The position numbers and the translations under genes are program-made. From positions 186,001 to 250,000 of the forward strand of contig NZ_RKQN01000001.1 of NCBI RefSeq assembly GCF_003814555.1: a stretch of 64,000 bases of DNA, read 5' to 3'. The notes beneath the pieces are model-generated. The model saw only the letters and a program-made list of their open reading frames with translations. It was not told the origin of the DNA and did not search any database. This document shows positions 8,266 to 19,155 of this stretch, piece by piece (the first letter of the stretch is position 1; every line of letters begins with the position of its first letter). The DNA comes from Vulcaniibacterium tengchongense (GTDB lineage: Bacteria > Pseudomonadota > Gammaproteobacteria > Xanthomonadales > Xanthomonadaceae).

Positions 8266-9212
8266 GAGTCGCCGCGCTCCAGGAAGTTGCTGTGCCGGGC
8301 GATGAACGCCGCGGCCGGGTCCAGGCCCTTCATGCGCAGGCTGTGCAGGCGCGTGGCGGCCTCGGTGAGCACGGCCAGGTTGCGGCCGGGCATCACCGGC
8401 AGGGTGATCATCGGCACGTCCAGGTCGAGCACGCGGCGCACGCCGCTGTCGCCGATCAGGCGCTCGATGCCCATCGGCTTGGGCTCGCTCATCGGCTTGG
8501 CCAGGTGCACGATCAGGCGCAGGTACTTGTTGTTCTTGACCGCGGTGTCGCCGAACATCTGCCGGATGTTGAGCACGCCCAGGCCGCGCACCTCGAGCAG
8601 GTCCTGCAGCATCTCCGGGCAGGTCCCGTCGAGCACGTCCGGCGCGATCTGGGTGAATTCCGGCGCGTCGTCGGCGACCAGGCGGTGGCCGCGGGTCACC
8701 AGCTCCAGCGCCAGCTCGCTCTTGCCCGAGCCGGACTCGCCGGTGATCAGCACGCCGATCGAGTAGATCTCCATGAACACCCCGTGCAGGGTCACCCGCG
8801 GCGCCAGCGCGCGCGCGAGGTGGTACTGCAGCAGGTTGAGCAGCTCGTGGCCGCGGCGCGGCGAGGCCCACAGCGGCGTCTCGCTCTCCTCGGCGGCGAT
8901 GCGCAGGTCCTCGGGGCAGGTCTGGTCCTTGCTCACCACCAGGGCGAGAGGACGGAACTGGATGATCTTCTCGATCGTCTCCCAGCGCGCGCGCGCGTCG
9001 AGGGCGTCGAGCCAGGCCAGTTCCTCGGTGCCGAGGATCTGCACCTTGTTCGGATAGATGATGTTGAGGTAGCCCGCCAGCGAAGGCCGCCGCGCCACCG
9101 TCTCCACCGCCTCGAGCACGCGCCGTTCGCCGCGCTGGCCGGCGAGCCAGCGCAGGCCCAGGCGCTCGCGCTGCTGTTCGAACAGCTCGCCGGCGCTGAT
9201 GCTGGCGGTCAT
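8262..9212 (-). CDS. hprK: HPr kinase/phosphorylase
   Basis: Phosphorylates and dephosphorylates HPr on its regulatory serine. It is 316 residues from the start [16 protein letters not shown], which I chose because it matches the start and length of Xanthomonas HprK. An in-frame ATG at 9243-9245 would add 11 residues. The N-terminal domain is followed by the Walker A motif [15 protein letters not shown], the acidic segment [11 protein letters not shown] and the family signature [18 protein letters not shown]. HPr Ser46 is conserved in the linked ptsH. No ptsN gene lies between hpf and hprK, unlike enteric rpoN operons. It is coupled to rapZ by a 4 bp overlap. Confidence 0.95.
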   Translation of the reverse strand: MTASISAGELFEQQRERLGLRWLAGQRGERRVLEAVETVARRPSLAGYLNIIYPNKVQILGTEELAWLDALDARARWETIEKIIQFRPLALVVSKDQTCPEDLRIAAEESETPLWASPRRGHELLNLLQYHLARALAPRVTLHGVFMEIYSIGVLITGESGSGKSELALELVTRGHRLVADDAPEFTQIAPDVLDGTCPEMLQDLLEVRGLGVLNIRQMFGDTAVKNNKYLRLIVHLAKPMSEPKPMGIERLIGDSGVRRVLDLDVPMITLPVMPGRNLAVLTEAATRLHSLRMKGLDPAAAFIARHSNFLERGDS

Positions 9213-9339
9213 GCGCCCTTCGGACGCGGGGACGATTGGGGTCATCGGGAAAGGGGAGACGCAGGTGGGAGCCGCCGCACGGCGCGGCGCGAACGCATCG
9301 CGCTTCGCCGTGCCGGCGGTGCGGGCGCGCGAGCGGCGG

Positions 9340-9666
9340 TCAGCCGAGGCCGCCGTTGCGCAGCGCGCTCTCGCCGCGGTGGCGGTCGATTTGCTTCTTG
9401 TGGTGGTCCTTCAGCAGGCGGTCGAGCTTGTCGGCGAGCAGGTCGATCGCCGCGTACATGTCCTTGCCGACGGCGTCGGCGTGCAGCGTGCGGCCGGCGA
9501 CGCTGACGGTCGCCTTGGCGCAGTGATCGGGCTTCTCCACGCTGAGCTGGGCGCGCACGTCCAGGGGCCGGTCGTAATGCCGCTGCAGGCGGGCCAACCG
9601 GGTCTCGACGTAATCGCGCAGGGCGGGGGTGACGTCGATCTGCTGGCCGTAGGTTTCGATACGCAT
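9340..9666 (-). CDS. hpf: Ribosome hibernation-promoting factor (short HPF/YfiA type)
   Basis: A 108-residue protein that binds the 30S subunit and promotes inactive ribosome dimers or stabilises idle ribosomes. It opens [32 protein letters not shown], the typical sigma-54-modulation domain. It contains [23 protein letters not shown] and ends with the Lys-rich helix [19 protein letters not shown]. It has no C-terminal dimerisation domain, so it is the short form. A full Shine-Dalgarno AAAGGAGGT (9672-9680, minus strand) lies 5 nt from the ATG and is the strongest I saw in the window. It lies downstream of rpoN, the usual position. Confidence 0.94.
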   Translation of the reverse strand: MRIETYGQQIDVTPALRDYVETRLARLQRHYDRPLDVRAQLSVEKPDHCAKATVSVAGRTLHADAVGKDMYAAIDLLADKLDRLLKDHHKKQIDRHRGESALRNGGLG

Positions 9667-9757
9667 CGGAGACCTCCTTTACGTCGCGACGGAATCACAG
9701 GATCGCATGCCTGCCGCGCGGCGCAAGGGGGTGCCGGCGGCCGCCGCCGGACGGCGT

Positions 9758-11164
9758 TCAACCGATCCGGATGCGGTCCTGCGAGGACGGGATGCTCATC
9801 GCCTCGCGGTACTTGGCGACGGTGCGGCGCGCCACCGGGACGCCGGTCGCCTTCAGCGTCTCGGCCAGGCGCGCGTCGGACAGCGGCTTGCGCGGGTTCT
9901 CGGATTCGATCAGGCGGCGGATCATCGCCTGGATCGCGGTGCTGGAGGCCTCGCCGCCGGCGCCGGTCTCGATGCCGGAGGCGAAGAACGCGCGCAGCGG
10001 GATGGTGCCGCGCGGGGTGCGCGCGTACTTGCGCGCGATCGCGCGCGAAACGGTGGATTCGTGCAGGCCCACCTCGGCCGCGACCTCGCGCAGGGTCAGC
10101 GGGCGCAGCGCGCTGTCGCCGAACTCGAGGAACGCGGCCTGCTGCCGGATCAGGCAGCGCGCGACCTTGAGCAGGGTCTCGCCGCGCGCCTCCAGGCTCT
10201 TCAGCAGCCAGCGCGCCTCCTGCAGGTGGCCGCGCAGGTAGCTGGCGTCGGCGGCGCTGGCGCGCTGGATCATGCTCTCGTAGCCGCGGTGGATGGTCAC
10301 CCGCGGGCGCATGCCCTCGGCCAACGTGACCCGCCATTGCCCGTGCTGGCGCCAGATCACCACGTCCGGCGCCACGTAGGTGTCGGAGGCGACCGCGCCG
10401 ACCTGCGAGCCGGGGCGCGGGTCGAGCGAGCGCAACAGCTGCACCGCGGTCTCGACCTCCGCCGCGTCGCGGCGCAGTTCCGCGGCCAGCCCGGCCACGC
10501 CGATCTTCGGCAGCCGCTCCAGCGGCCCGCTCGCCAGTTGCCAGGCCAGCGCGCGGCCGGGGGTGTCCTCGGCGTACTGTTCCAGCTGCAGGCGCAGGCA
10601 CTCGCCGAGGTCGCGCGCGCCGACGCCGACCGGGTCGAAGCGCTGGACCTGGCGCAGCACCGCCACGATCTCGTCCTGCCCGACCGCGAATTCGTCGCGC
10701 AGCGCGGCGGCGATGGAATCCAGCGGTTCGCGCAGGTAGCCGTCGTCGTCGATCGCCTCGATCACCGCGACGCCGATGCGGCGGTCGCGCGGCGAAAGGT
10801 GGCTCAGGTGCAGTTGCCAGAGCAGGTGGTCGTGCAGGGTCTCGGCCTCGGCGACCTGCTCCGCGAGCGGCACGTCGTCGTCGCGCTCGCCGCCGCCGCC
10901 GCGCTCGGCCCAGGCCTCGCCCTCCATCGCCCAGTCCGGCTCCGGCGGCTCCGCCGCTTCGGCCTCGGCGCCCGGGGCCTCGGCATCGCGCTCCAGTTCG
11001 AGCGCGCTCTCGGTCCAGTCGAGCAGTGGGTTGGTTTCCACCGCCTGCACCAGTTCGGCTTCCAGTTCGACCGCGGACAGCTGCAGCAGGCGGATCGCCT
11101 GACGCAACTGCGGCGTCATCACCAACTGTTGACCGAGCGTGGCTTGCAGGCGGGGTTTCATCAT
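9758..11164 (-). CDS. rpoN: RNA polymerase sigma-54 factor
   Basis: A 468-residue sigma factor that directs polymerase to -24/-12 promoters and needs an AAA+ activator. The N-terminal region I (MKPRLQATLGQQLVMTPQLRQAIRLLQLS) is Gln/Leu-rich as expected. A acidic linker (about 60-115) precedes the core-binding domain, the helix-turn-helix region (EVAAEVGLHESTVSRAIARKY) and the C-terminal RpoN box ARRTVAKYRE. Two adjacent ATG codons are possible starts (11164 or 11161), differing by one Met. It follows lptB with 72 bp between them. Confidence 0.96.
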   Translation of the reverse strand: MMKPRLQATLGQQLVMTPQLRQAIRLLQLSAVELEAELVQAVETNPLLDWTESALELERDAEAPGAEAEAAEPPEPDWAMEGEAWAERGGGGERDDDVPLAEQVAEAETLHDHLLWQLHLSHLSPRDRRIGVAVIEAIDDDGYLREPLDSIAAALRDEFAVGQDEIVAVLRQVQRFDPVGVGARDLGECLRLQLEQYAEDTPGRALAWQLASGPLERLPKIGVAGLAAELRRDAAEVETAVQLLRSLDPRPGSQVGAVASDTYVAPDVVIWRQHGQWRVTLAEGMRPRVTIHRGYESMIQRASAADASYLRGHLQEARWLLKSLEARGETLLKVARCLIRQQAAFLEFGDSALRPLTLREVAAEVGLHESTVSRAIARKYARTPRGTIPLRAFFASGIETGAGGEASSTAIQAMIRRLIESENPRKPLSDARLAETLKATGVPVARRTVAKYREAMSIPSSQDRIRIG

Positions 11165-11236
11165 CGCGACACACGACCTCGAACGGTCGACGGCCGCCGC
11201 GATGCTCGGCCGGCCCTGCCTTCGCTGAACCGGGGG

Positions 11237-11955
<719 letters not shown>

Positions 11956-11956
<1 letters not shown>

Positions 11957-12468
11957 CAGCCGCCCCCCTGCTGCTGGGAGTTCTTCGGGTTCAGGCGCAT
12001 CTTGACCCGGCCGCCGCCCTGGCCGCCGCTCTGCACCTGGCCGGTCTTCATGTTGTAGACGATGCGGTCGCTGGCGATGTTGCCCGACGGCTGCTCGACG
12101 AAGGCGTTGCCGGTCAGCACCACGGTTTCGCGGGTCACGTCGTAGTCCACCTGCGACGCGCGCGCCTTGAACTGCGAACCGTCGTCCAGCTCCTGGTTCA
12201 TCGTCGCCGGCGCGCCCGTGAGCTTGACCGTCTGGATCTCGCCGTTGCTGCGGCGGACGTCGGCGGTGGCGGCGCGGATGTTCAGCGTGCCCTGCACGAT
12301 GTTCACGTTGCCGCGGAACGTGCACGGCGCGTTGTCGTTGATCGAACAGTCGGTGCTGTCGGCGTCCAGGTCCATCGGCTGGTTGCGGTCGGAGGACTTG
12401 GCCAGCGCCGCGGCGGGGAGCAAAGCGCCGAGGCAGAGCGCCAGCAGCTTAGCGGGCAGTGCGTTCAT
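11956..12468 (-). CDS. lptA: Periplasmic LPS-transport protein LptA
   Basis: A 170-residue periplasmic bridge protein that carries LPS between LptC and the outer-membrane LptD. It has a cleavable signal peptide (1-23, ending LPAAALA) followed by the OstA-like beta-jellyroll: [11 protein letters not shown], a [16 protein letters not shown] strand pair, [18 protein letters not shown] and [16 protein letters not shown]. The C-terminus is a short Gln/Gly-rich tail. A Cys pair (C41, C48) in the first repeat may form a disulphide. It overlaps lptC by 20 bp and lptB by 1 bp, so it is translationally coupled on both sides. Confidence 0.93.
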
Positions 12469-13015
12469 AGCGGACTTTGACCTCGGCGAGATGGATCCGT
12501 TTGCTCTCGAGATCGGCCTCGAGGCGGCGGCCGTTCAGTATAAGGCCGGGCTGAGTGACGGTCGTCGGCACGCCCGAGGTGGCGCGCTTGGCCTGCGGGA
12601 ATACGTTCAGTTGCTCGGTGGCGATGCGGATCGGCCGGCCCTCGGCGTCGACGCTCTCGGCGCGCACCGCGCCGCGCAGGCGCAGCTCCTCGTTGTCGGC
12701 GCTGACCCAGCCGCTGCGCGAGCGCACTTCCCAGGCGCCGCCGTTGCCGCCGGGCCGCGGCGGGATCAGGAACAGCGGCGTGGCGATGGCCATCGTCTTC
12801 ACCTGTGGGTCGCGCTCGAGCAGCGGCGCGCGCAGGGTGAAGGACTCGCGGCCCTGCTTGTCGAGCACGACCAGCTCGAAGTCGTGCAGCACGTAATCGG
12901 GCCGCTGCACCGCCTCGGCGCGGCCGGCGTCGCGCTCGCGCTGCGACCACAGCGCCCAGCCGCTCAGCGCGGCGCCGACCAGCAGCAGCGCCGTCGCCAG
13001 CGCGCGCCAGTTCAT
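12449..13015 (-). CDS. lptC: LPS export protein LptC
   Basis: A 188-residue inner-membrane protein that receives LPS from LptBFG and passes it to LptA. One N-terminal transmembrane segment (about 5-24, ALATALLLVGAALSGWALW) anchors a periplasmic beta-jellyroll (about 40-185) with DYVLHDFELVVLDKQGRESF, SGWVSADNEELRLRG and TQPGLILNGRRLEADL, the typical LptC order. The ATG overlaps the kdsC stop (ATGA). The final codons overlap the start of lptA by 20 bp. Confidence 0.92.
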   Translation of the reverse strand: MNWRALATALLLVGAALSGWALWSQRERDAGRAEAVQRPDYVLHDFELVVLDKQGRESFTLRAPLLERDPQVKTMAIATPLFLIPPRPGGNGGAWEVRSRSGWVSADNEELRLRGAVRAESVDAEGRPIRIATEQLNVFPQAKRATSGVPTTVTQPGLILNGRRLEADLESKRIHLAEVKVRYERTAR

Positions 13016-13593
13016 GCTTTGCCCTCGATGCGCATGCCCTCGACGCGGCTCAACTCGTCGAGCAGCGGCTCGGCGCGGCCTTGCGCCACCAGCAGCAAGT
13101 CGCACAGCTCCCGCGCGGCGCCCTGGCCGGCGCGCGCCGAGGTGCGCCAGTGCGCGCGCTCGGCGACCCACGGGTGCGCGCTGGCCGGCGCCACCGCCAG
13201 GCCGACGCGCAGCATGACCCGCAGGTCCGGCAGGTCGTCGCCCATGAACGCCACCTCGTCCGGCGCCAGGCCCAGGCGCGCGGCGATGTCGAGCACGCAC
13301 GCGTACTTGTCCGCGACTGCGGTGTGGATCTCGGTCAGCCCGAGCTCGGCGCCGCGGTGCTCGGCGATGCGGCTCGGCCGCGCGGTGACGAAGGCCACCG
13401 CCAGGCCGGCCTTGCGCAGCAGCACCAGGCCTTGGCCGTCGTGGACGTGGAAGGCCTTGAGCTCGCGGCCCTCGCCGTCGAAGTAGAGCCGCCCGTCGGT
13501 CAAGGTGCCGTCGACGTCGAAGCACGCCAGGCGGATGCGCGCGGCGCGTTCGCGGACTTCGACGGGATAGCGGGCGGGGGCGGAGGAGGGCAT
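13012..13593 (-). CDS. kdsC: 3-deoxy-D-manno-octulosonate 8-phosphate phosphatase
   Basis: A 193-residue cytosolic HAD phosphatase that dephosphorylates Kdo-8-phosphate during Kdo synthesis for LPS. HAD motif I is CFDVDGTLTDG with the nucleophilic Asp, motif II is VTARPS, and motif III/IV region is DEVAFMGDDLPDL. There is no cap insertion, which is typical of the C0-type tetrameric KdsC. It lies 84 bp after kdsD and overlaps lptC by 4 bp, so Kdo production and LPS transport are coupled. Confidence 0.95.
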   Translation of the reverse strand: MPSSAPARYPVEVRERAARIRLACFDVDGTLTDGRLYFDGEGRELKAFHVHDGQGLVLLRKAGLAVAFVTARPSRIAEHRGAELGLTEIHTAVADKYACVLDIAARLGLAPDEVAFMGDDLPDLRVMLRVGLAVAPASAHPWVAERAHWRTSARAGQGAARELCDLLLVAQGRAEPLLDELSRVEGMRIEGKA

Positions 13594-13677
13594 CGGTGGA
13601 GGGCGGTTGTCGATCGGTCGTTCGTTCTCGATGGCGGTTGCCGGTGGCGGCGCGGCGTGCGAGGGCCGCGCGGCGAT

Positions 13678-14676
13678 TTACACCACCCGGGCGCGCAACA
13701 GGTCATGAATGTTGAGCGCGCCCACCACGCGGCGCTCGCCGTCCACCACGATCAGGCCGCTGATCTTGTGCGCCTCCATCAGCTGCGCCGCCTCCACCGC
13801 CAGCGCGTCCGCGCCGATGGTCTTGGGCGAGCGGGTCATCACCTCGGCGATGCGCGTGCCGCGCAGGTCGACGCGGGCGTCGTCCAGCGTGCGGCGCAGG
13901 TCGCCGTCGGTGTACAGGCCGAGCAGGCGGTCGTCGTCGTCGACCACCGCGGTCATGCCCAGGCGCTTGGCGCTCATCTCCACCAGCGCCTCGCTGATGC
14001 TGGCGTCGGCGTGCACGCGCGGGACGTCGTCGCCGCCGTGCATCACGTCGGCGATGTGCAACAGCAGGCGCCGGCCGAGCGCGCCGGCCGGGTGCGAGCG
14101 CGCGAAGTCGTCGGCGGTGAAGCCGCGCGCTTCGAGCAGCGCGACCGCGAGCGCGTCGCCCATCGCCAGCGAGGCGGTGGTGCTGGAGGTCGGCGCCAGC
14201 GCCAGCGGGCAGGCCTCCGCCGGCACGCTGACGTCCAGGTGCACGTCCGCCTCGCGCGCCAGCGACGAACCGGGCCGGCCGGTCATCGCGATCAGCCTGT
14301 TGCCCTGGCGCTTGAGCACCGGCAGCAGCATCAGCACCTCGTCGCTCTCGCCGGAGTAGGACAGCGCGAGCACCACGTCGGCGTCGGTGATCATGCCCAG
14401 GTCGCCGTGGCCGGCCTCGCCCGGGTGGACGTAGAACGCCGGCGTGCCGGTCGAGGCGAGGGTGGCGGCGATCTTGCGCGCGACGTGGCCGGACTTGCCC
14501 ATGCCGGTGCAGACCACGCGGCCTCGCGTCTCCAGCATCAGCCGGCAGGCGGCGGAGAAGTCGCCGTCGATGCGCGCGGCGACCGCGGCCAAGGCCTGCG
14601 CTTCGATCTCGAACACGCGGCGGCCGCTTTCGGCCAGGCCGGCCGGCGCGCCGGGAGAGGAGGGGGCGGTTGCCAT
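13678..14676 (-). CDS. kdsD: D-arabinose-5-phosphate isomerase
   Basis: A 332-residue enzyme that converts ribulose-5-phosphate to arabinose-5-phosphate, the first step of Kdo synthesis. An N-terminal SIS sugar-isomerase domain (about 35-200) contains RVVCTGMGKSGHVARKIAATLAS and the family segment EAGHGDLGMI. Two CBS domains follow (about 210-332). Length matches the family. It is the first gene of the minus-strand supercluster. A TAGAAT (14714-14719, minus strand) about 37 nt upstream could be its -10. Confidence 0.95.
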   Translation of the reverse strand: MATAPSSPGAPAGLAESGRRVFEIEAQALAAVAARIDGDFSAACRLMLETRGRVVCTGMGKSGHVARKIAATLASTGTPAFYVHPGEAGHGDLGMITDADVVLALSYSGESDEVLMLLPVLKRQGNRLIAMTGRPGSSLAREADVHLDVSVPAEACPLALAPTSSTTASLAMGDALAVALLEARGFTADDFARSHPAGALGRRLLLHIADVMHGGDDVPRVHADASISEALVEMSAKRLGMTAVVDDDDRLLGLYTDGDLRRTLDDARVDLRGTRIAEVMTRSPKTIGADALAVEAAQLMEAHKISGLIVVDGERRVVGALNIHDLLRARVV

Positions 14677-14713
14677 TTCGGAGCGCGGTCCTTTCCGCTA
14701 CGCTAACCGACCA

Positions 14714-14719
14714 ATTCTA
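14714..14719 (-). promoter_or_regulatory. Possible -10 element of kdsD
   Basis: A TAGAAT hexamer on the minus strand lies about 38 nt upstream of the kdsD start, in the 143 bp divergent region shared with ibaG. No convincing -35 is present at 17 bp, so this is tentative. Confidence 0.3.
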
Positions 14720-14819
14720 TGCGGTTCGTCCGCCGAACGCCCGCCCGGCGCGGGCTTCCGTTCACCAATGGCCGGCGCGCGGCAGGCGCCGCCGGCCGCC
14801 TGCAGCTCCGAGGCCGTCC

Positions 14820-15059
14820 GTGACTCCCGAAACCATCCGCCAGCTGATCGAGCAAGGCCTGCCCGGCGCGCGCGCCGAGGTGCGCGGCGACGACGGCGTG
14901 CACTTCGAGGCCACGGTGGTGGCCGAAGCGTTCCGCGGCAAGCTGCCGCTCGCGCGCCACCGCCTGGTCTACGCCACGCTGGGCGGGCGCATGGGCGGCG
15001 AGATCCACGCGCTGGCGCTGAAGACGCTGACGCCGGAAGAGGCGGCCCGCTCGCCGTGA
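14820..15059 (+). CDS. ibaG: BolA-family protein IbaG
   Basis: A 79-residue small acid-stress/iron-sulfur related protein. The sequence VTPETIRQLIEQGLPGARAEV and DDGVHFEATVVAEAFRGKLPLARHRLVYATLGGRM is the BolA helix-turn-helix-like fold. BolA proteins partner with monothiol glutaredoxins, and the His in HFEA may be a cluster ligand. I chose the GTG at 14820 because the domain begins there, and the in-frame upstream extension is Arg/Pro-rich. It lies 149 bp upstream of murA on the same strand, the usual ibaG-murA pairing. Confidence 0.88.
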   Translation: MTPETIRQLIEQGLPGARAEVRGDDGVHFEATVVAEAFRGKLPLARHRLVYATLGGRMGGEIHALALKTLTPEEAARSP

Positions 15060-15121
15060 GCCGCCGGCGCGCCTGCCGCCCGGCGCGCGGCGGCGCCTTC
15101 GAGCCAGGGCAGGGACGCTAA

Positions 15122-16483
<1,362 letters not shown>

Positions 16484-16491
16484 GCGCGGCG

Positions 16492-16812
16492 ATGGCCCGG
16501 TTCTCCCTCGCCTCGATCTCGCCGCGCCGCCGCGCGCTCTACGCCTTGGTGCTGGCGCTGCTGGCTGCGGTCGCGTGGCTGCACTTCACCGGCTCCGCGG
16601 CGACCCACGGCACCGCCGCCGAGGACATGGACTGGAACGGCGACGGCGTCGTCGGCCAGGGCGAAATCCTGCAGAGCCTGTACGCGGTGACGGTGCGCAC
16701 GACCCGCGAAGGCCGCCGCGAATGCCATACCTATGCCTGGCGCAGCGGCGGCAAAACCATCCGCGTCGACTGCCGCACCACGGTGGCGCAGGCGCCGCCT
16801 CCGGCGCGCTGA
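16492..16812 (+). CDS. Small membrane-anchored EF-hand protein
   Basis: A 106-residue protein with a basic N-terminus and one hydrophobic segment (about 14-32, [18 protein letters not shown]), a single canonical EF-hand loop [12 protein letters not shown] (47-58), and a C-terminal region with two cysteines (RRECHTYAW and IRVDCRTT) that could form a disulphide outside the cytoplasm. I chose the ATG at 16492. A GTG at 16480 overlapping the murA stop is also possible and would suggest coupling to murA. The function is unknown. It is the second EF-hand protein in the window. Confidence 0.6.
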   Translation: MARFSLASISPRRRALYALVLALLAAVAWLHFTGSAATHGTAAEDMDWNGDGVVGQGEILQSLYAVTVRTTREGRRECHTYAWRSGGKTIRVDCRTTVAQAPPPAR

Positions 16813-17005
16813 GGGGCCCTTGCCGCCTTGCCGCGGAGGCGCGCGGCTTGCGCGGATGCGCGCCGGTGGCGACGCATCGTGGCATTCAGGCGCGAAGTCC
16901 GTGCGCGCTGGCGCAGCCGCGCGGGCCCGGGCCTGCCGGGTTTCCTGCCCTGTCCGCGCCCGGCCCCCGCGGTAAATGCAGCTCCGGCATCGCCGGGGCG
17001 GCGCC

Positions 17006-17698
17006 TCAGCGCACCGCCGTCACCCGCAGGTCGATCGCGTCCTGGCCGTTGTCGCGTTGCAGGATGCGCGCGGGCACCGGCATGCCGTCGACCACCCAGG
17101 CGATGATCTGCTTGTCGCCCTGGTTGCCGACCACCTTGGTTGCCTGCACGGTCTTGCCGCCGACGCTGATCGACTCCTTGCCGGCGACCTCGTAGCGCAG
17201 CTGCTTGACCCGGCCGTCCTCGACCATGCGGTACTGCAGCGGCTTGCCGGCATGCACGTCGCGGACGATCGCCAGGTTCACCAGCAGCGCGTCCAGGTCG
17301 CCCGGCTGCAGCGGCAGCGGACCGGCGCGGTCCGGCTTGACGTCGCCGCTCCAGCTGGCGACGCCGCGCGACCAGTCGTAGGCCGCGGTCTTGTTCTGGC
17401 GCTTGGTCAGGACCTTGGAGCTGTCGTTGCCGGACAGCGGGCGCCATTGCCCGCCCTTGTCCTCGAACACGGTGGATTGCTTGAGCTCGGCCAGGGGGCT
17501 GGTCACCGCGAGGGTGTAGGTCCAGCGGTTGCCGTCGGCCTGGGCCAGGGTCATGCGGCCGTTGCCCTGCATGCCCATGTAGCTGGCCTGGTAGTCGGCG
17601 GTGAACGGCTTGAGCGCCAGCGCCGGCGCGCTGGCCAGCATCAGCAGCGCGGCCGCGGCCGCGACGCGCAGGCGGGGGAAAGAACGCTGTCGTGCCAT
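17006..17698 (-). CDS. DUF3108 exported protein (second tandem copy)
   Basis: A 230-residue protein with a signal peptide (1-29, [13 protein letters not shown]) followed by a DUF3108 domain. Family marks are [20 protein letters not shown] near the mature N-terminus, [21 protein letters not shown]-type linker, [18 protein letters not shown] and [23 protein letters not shown] near the end. The ATG overlaps the stop of the preceding DUF3108 gene by 1 bp, so they are cotranscribed and coupled. The two share fold and motifs, including NLAIVRD, and look like tandem paralogues. The function of the family is not established. Confidence 0.8.
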   Translation of the reverse strand: MARQRSFPRLRVAAAAALLMLASAPALALKPFTADYQASYMGMQGNGRMTLAQADGNRWTYTLAVTSPLAELKQSTVFEDKGGQWRPLSGNDSSKVLTKRQNKTAAYDWSRGVASWSGDVKPDRAGPLPLQPGDLDALLVNLAIVRDVHAGKPLQYRMVEDGRVKQLRYEVAGKESISVGGKTVQATKVVGNQGDKQIIAWVVDGMPVPARILQRDNGQDAIDLRVTAVR

Positions 17699-18414
17699 CA
17701 GGGGGCTCCCTTGTAATCGACCAGGCGCAGGTCGAACGTGTCCTTGCCATCGTCGCGCTGCAGGATCCGCACCGGCGTGGGCACGCCGTCGACCACCCAC
17801 ACCACCGTCTCCTCGGCGCCGCCCTGCATGCGGCTGACGCGCATGGCGTTGAAGCCCATGCCGTCGACCACCACGCCCTCCAGTTCCGGCGCGACCGTGT
17901 AATGGTGGTCGCGGGCGCGGCCGTTGTCGACGAAGCGGTAGCGCAGCTGCTTGCCCGGCTGCGCGTCGCGGACGATGGCCAGGTTGATCAGCAGGCCGCT
18001 CATGTCGCCGTCCTGCAGCGGCACCGGCGCGCGGCGGGTCTTCTTGACGTCGCCGCTCCAGCGCGCGGTACGCGAGGACCAATCGTAGACGCCCTCGATC
18101 TTCCGCCCCATGAACACGGCCTTGCGCACGGTGGTCTGGGTCAGCGGGCGGTAAGCCTCGCCGACCACCTCGAAGCTCGTGCTCTGCTGCGCGTTCACGC
18201 CGGCCAGGCCGAACAGGCCGGTGGTGCCGCGCATGCCCAGATCGACGCGCCAGCGGTTCTCGCCTTCGCGCGCGACCTGCATGGTCGCCTCGCCGAGCGG
18301 CTCGCCGCCGCGCAGCACCTGGTAGTTGGCGACGAACGGCTCCAGTGCCCGCGCCGGGCCGGTGCAGGCGGCGCCGAGCAGGAGCATCGCAACGAACGAA
18401 ACGAGCTTTCTCAT
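17698..18414 (-). CDS. DUF3108 exported protein (first tandem copy)
   Basis: A 238-residue protein with a signal sequence (1-24, MLLLGAACTGPARALE) that could be a normal or a lipoprotein-type leader (Cys at 17). The mature part begins EPFVANYQVLRGGEPLGEATMQVA, and later carries [47 protein letters not shown] and VVWVVDGVPTPVRILQRDDGKD, the same layout as the downstream gene. It lies 30 bp after purN on the same strand, a context common in gammaproteobacteria. The role may be envelope-related. It is not otherwise recognised. Confidence 0.8.
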   Translation of the reverse strand: MRKLVSFVAMLLLGAACTGPARALEPFVANYQVLRGGEPLGEATMQVAREGENRWRVDLGMRGTTGLFGLAGVNAQQSTSFEVVGEAYRPLTQTTVRKAVFMGRKIEGVYDWSSRTARWSGDVKKTRRAPVPLQDGDMSGLLINLAIVRDAQPGKQLRYRFVDNGRARDHHYTVAPELEGVVVDGMGFNAMRVSRMQGGAEETVVWVVDGVPTPVRILQRDDGKDTFDLRLVDYKGAP

Positions 18415-18444
18415 CGATCCTCGAGCCCCGGCGCGGATCCGTCG

Positions 18445-19149
18445 CTAGACCGGCACGCCGTCCGGCAGGCGCAGAACACCGGCGGAATCTAAGCGCAGCG
18501 GCGTAAACACGGGCTGACCGTCGAGCAGGGCGACGCCGTCGCCCTCGGCCAGCCGCCCCGCGACCGCCAGGCGCAGCGTCGCCACCAGCAGCGGATGCTC
18601 CGCCGCCAGCACGCGCGCGGCCAGGGTTTCGGCGTCGTCGCCCGGCCGCACCGGCACCGCCGCCTGCGCGACCACCGCGCCGGCGTCGAGCTCGGGGCTG
18701 ACGAAATGGACGCTGGCGCCGTGTTCGCGCTCGCCGTCGGCGAGCGCGCGCGCATGCGTGCGCAGGCCGCGGTACTTCGGCAGCAGCGACGGGTGGATGT
18801 TGAGCAGGCGCCCGCGCAGCGCGTCGATGAAGGCCGGACCGAGGATGCGCATGTAGCCGGCGCAGACCACCCAGTGCGGCCGCCGCTGCGCCAGCGCCGC
18901 CGCCAGTTCGGCGTCGAAGGCTTCGCGGCTGGCGAACGCGCGCGCGTCGCGGCTCCAGCGCAGCGGCTCGGGCACCCGCCGCAGCGCGGCCGCGTCGGGG
19001 CGGTCGGAGAACACGCCGACCAGCTCGGCGTCGAGCGCGCCAGTGGCGATCGCGTCGAGCAGCGCCTGCAGGTTGCTGCCGCGGCCCGAGGCGAGCACCG
19101 CGATCCGGGACGGGCGCGCCCCGGCGGGGGGCATCGGAACGCCGGACAA
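18445..19149 (-). CDS. purN: Phosphoribosylglycinamide formyltransferase
   Basis: A 234-residue enzyme that transfers a formyl group from 10-formyltetrahydrofolate to GAR in purine synthesis. The start sits in the N-terminal strand RIAVLASGRGSNLQALLDAI with the phosphate-binding GRGSN loop. The catalytic and folate-binding region WVVCAGYMRILGPAFI is followed by LLNIHPSLLPKYRG with the essential Asn and His, and SVHFVSPELDAGAVVAQ. The C-terminus is somewhat longer than the shortest bacterial forms. It follows purM at 6 bp, the usual purMN pair. Confidence 0.95.
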   Translation of the reverse strand: MSGVPMPPAGARPSRIAVLASGRGSNLQALLDAIATGALDAELVGVFSDRPDAAALRRVPEPLRWSRDARAFASREAFDAELAAALAQRRPHWVVCAGYMRILGPAFIDALRGRLLNIHPSLLPKYRGLRTHARALADGEREHGASVHFVSPELDAGAVVAQAAVPVRPGDDAETLAARVLAAEHPLLVATLRLAVAGRLAEGDGVALLDGQPVFTPLRLDSAGVLRLPDGVPV

Positions 19150-19155
19150 GCGCGC

